Below, in pieces: positions 63,678-64,000 of a DNA stretch of 64,000 nucleotides. The notes beneath the pieces are model-generated. The model saw only the letters and a program-made list of their open reading frames with translations. It was not told where the DNA came from and did no database searches. Origin of the DNA: Halomonas heilongjiangensis (GTDB lineage: Bacteria > Pseudomonadota > Gammaproteobacteria > Pseudomonadales > Halomonadaceae); the NCBI RefSeq assembly GCF_002879645.1, contig NZ_PNRE01000036.1, forward strand, positions 121,302 through 185,301, written 5' to 3'. Made by a program: the position numbers and the translations under genes. Every line of letters begins with the position of its first letter. The stretch's first letter is position 1.

Positions 63678-64000
63678 TCAGGCCGGCTCGGCCACCCGGG
63701 AAACCACCAGGTGCTCGGCAATGCTGTCCGCCAGTGCCGCCAACACTGCCTGGTCGCCGGCCGGGCTGGTCATGAGCATGAACTCTGCATCGGGCAAGGC
63801 GGGAAGACCATGCTCCGACGTCAAGGCCACCAACCCCGGGGTCAGTTGACTGGCCGGCATGGGGGCCAGGGCGAAGCCGCTCTCGGCCGCCGCTCGCAGG
63901 CTGGCACCACTCATGCACAGCATGGCCGTGCGCTGGGCAATGCCCGACAACGCCAGTTTCGTCAGGGCGGCTTCCCGGTAGGGGCACGGCTCGGGAAACA
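63678..64000 (-). CDS. LysR-type regulator, C-terminal part (runs off the window)
   Basis: The frame is open to the window end and encodes the last about 107 residues of a substrate-binding domain: FPEPCPYREAALTKLALSGI, then SLRAAAESGFALAPMPASQL and LPALPDAEFMLMTSP, ending in AEHLVVSRVAEPA. This is the typical C-terminal half of a LysR effector domain. The DNA-binding domain lies outside. It is transcribed in the same direction as the giant gene but separated by about 200 bases, so linkage is not shown. Confidence 0.85.
   Translation of the reverse strand, partial: FPEPCPYREAALTKLALSGIAQRTAMLCMSGASLRAAAESGFALAPMPASQLTPGLVALTSEHGLPALPDAEFMLMTSPAGDQAVLAALADSIAEHLVVSRVAEPA

Overview
The window looks like chromosomal DNA of a high-GC gammaproteobacterium. 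Its gene styles and neighbourhoods (scpA-scpB-rluB, purL-mltF, tadA, tesB, umuDC, many osmotic-stress small proteins) would fit Halomonas or another Halomonadaceae member. That placement is inferred from recognised families, not from an alignment. No rRNA and no CRISPR array are present.

Region 1 (about 1-16.7 kb) is a patchy stress and signalling region with long intergenic stretches and clear decay. It holds a truncated Crp/Fnr gene, a glycine-zipper lipoprotein, an IS1380-type transposase scrap, a CsbD + PRC-barrel cassette that occurs twice, a ferritin-like protein, a YqaE/Pmp3 peptide, DUF4112, a membrane EEP hydrolase, a PAS protein followed by a CheB-CheR-PAS fusion, an AI-2E-type permease, a DUF883 protein, a secreted PRC-barrel protein with a deleted second copy, an intact Crp/Fnr regulator, a PAS-GGDEF protein whose EAL domain has been lost, and a Sel1/peptidoglycan-binding secreted protein.

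Region 2 (about 16.7-38.6 kb) is dense housekeeping DNA: two identical tRNA-Lys(TTT) genes, rluB-scpB-scpA, radD, purL, mltF, tadA, tesB, tRNA-Thr(CGT), an exported bifunctional-nuclease-domain protein, SOS-regulated umuDC, a sulfite dehydrogenase with its cytochrome c, an MgtC/DUF4010 permease, an ECF sigma factor with its YCII/DGPF partner, and an SRPBCC and a LolA-like protein.

Region 3 (about 38.7-63.5 kb) is the most interesting part: a non-flagellar type III secretion system. One minus-strand operon runs sctC(N-domains)-small protein-sctI-sctJ-sctK-sctL-sctN-sctO-sctQ-sctR-sctS-sctT-sctU. A second runs small protein-sctD-sctX-sctY-sctV-secretin-CpaD-like lipoprotein, with most joints overlapping by a few bases. 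A TadD-like TPR lipoprotein gene lies between them on the other strand. The split secretin and the Tad/Cpa-type outer-membrane parts, with this gene order, recall the rhizobial Rhc systems. Two features stand out: SctU has AAGD where the autocleavage motif NPTH should be, and no sctP ruler gene is seen. Next to the system is a single 7.5-kb gene for a 2517-residue acidic protein with two families of internal repeats, central hydrophobic segments and a C-terminal SH3-like plus LysM end. It is a candidate substrate or envelope partner of the system. The window ends inside a LysR-type regulator.
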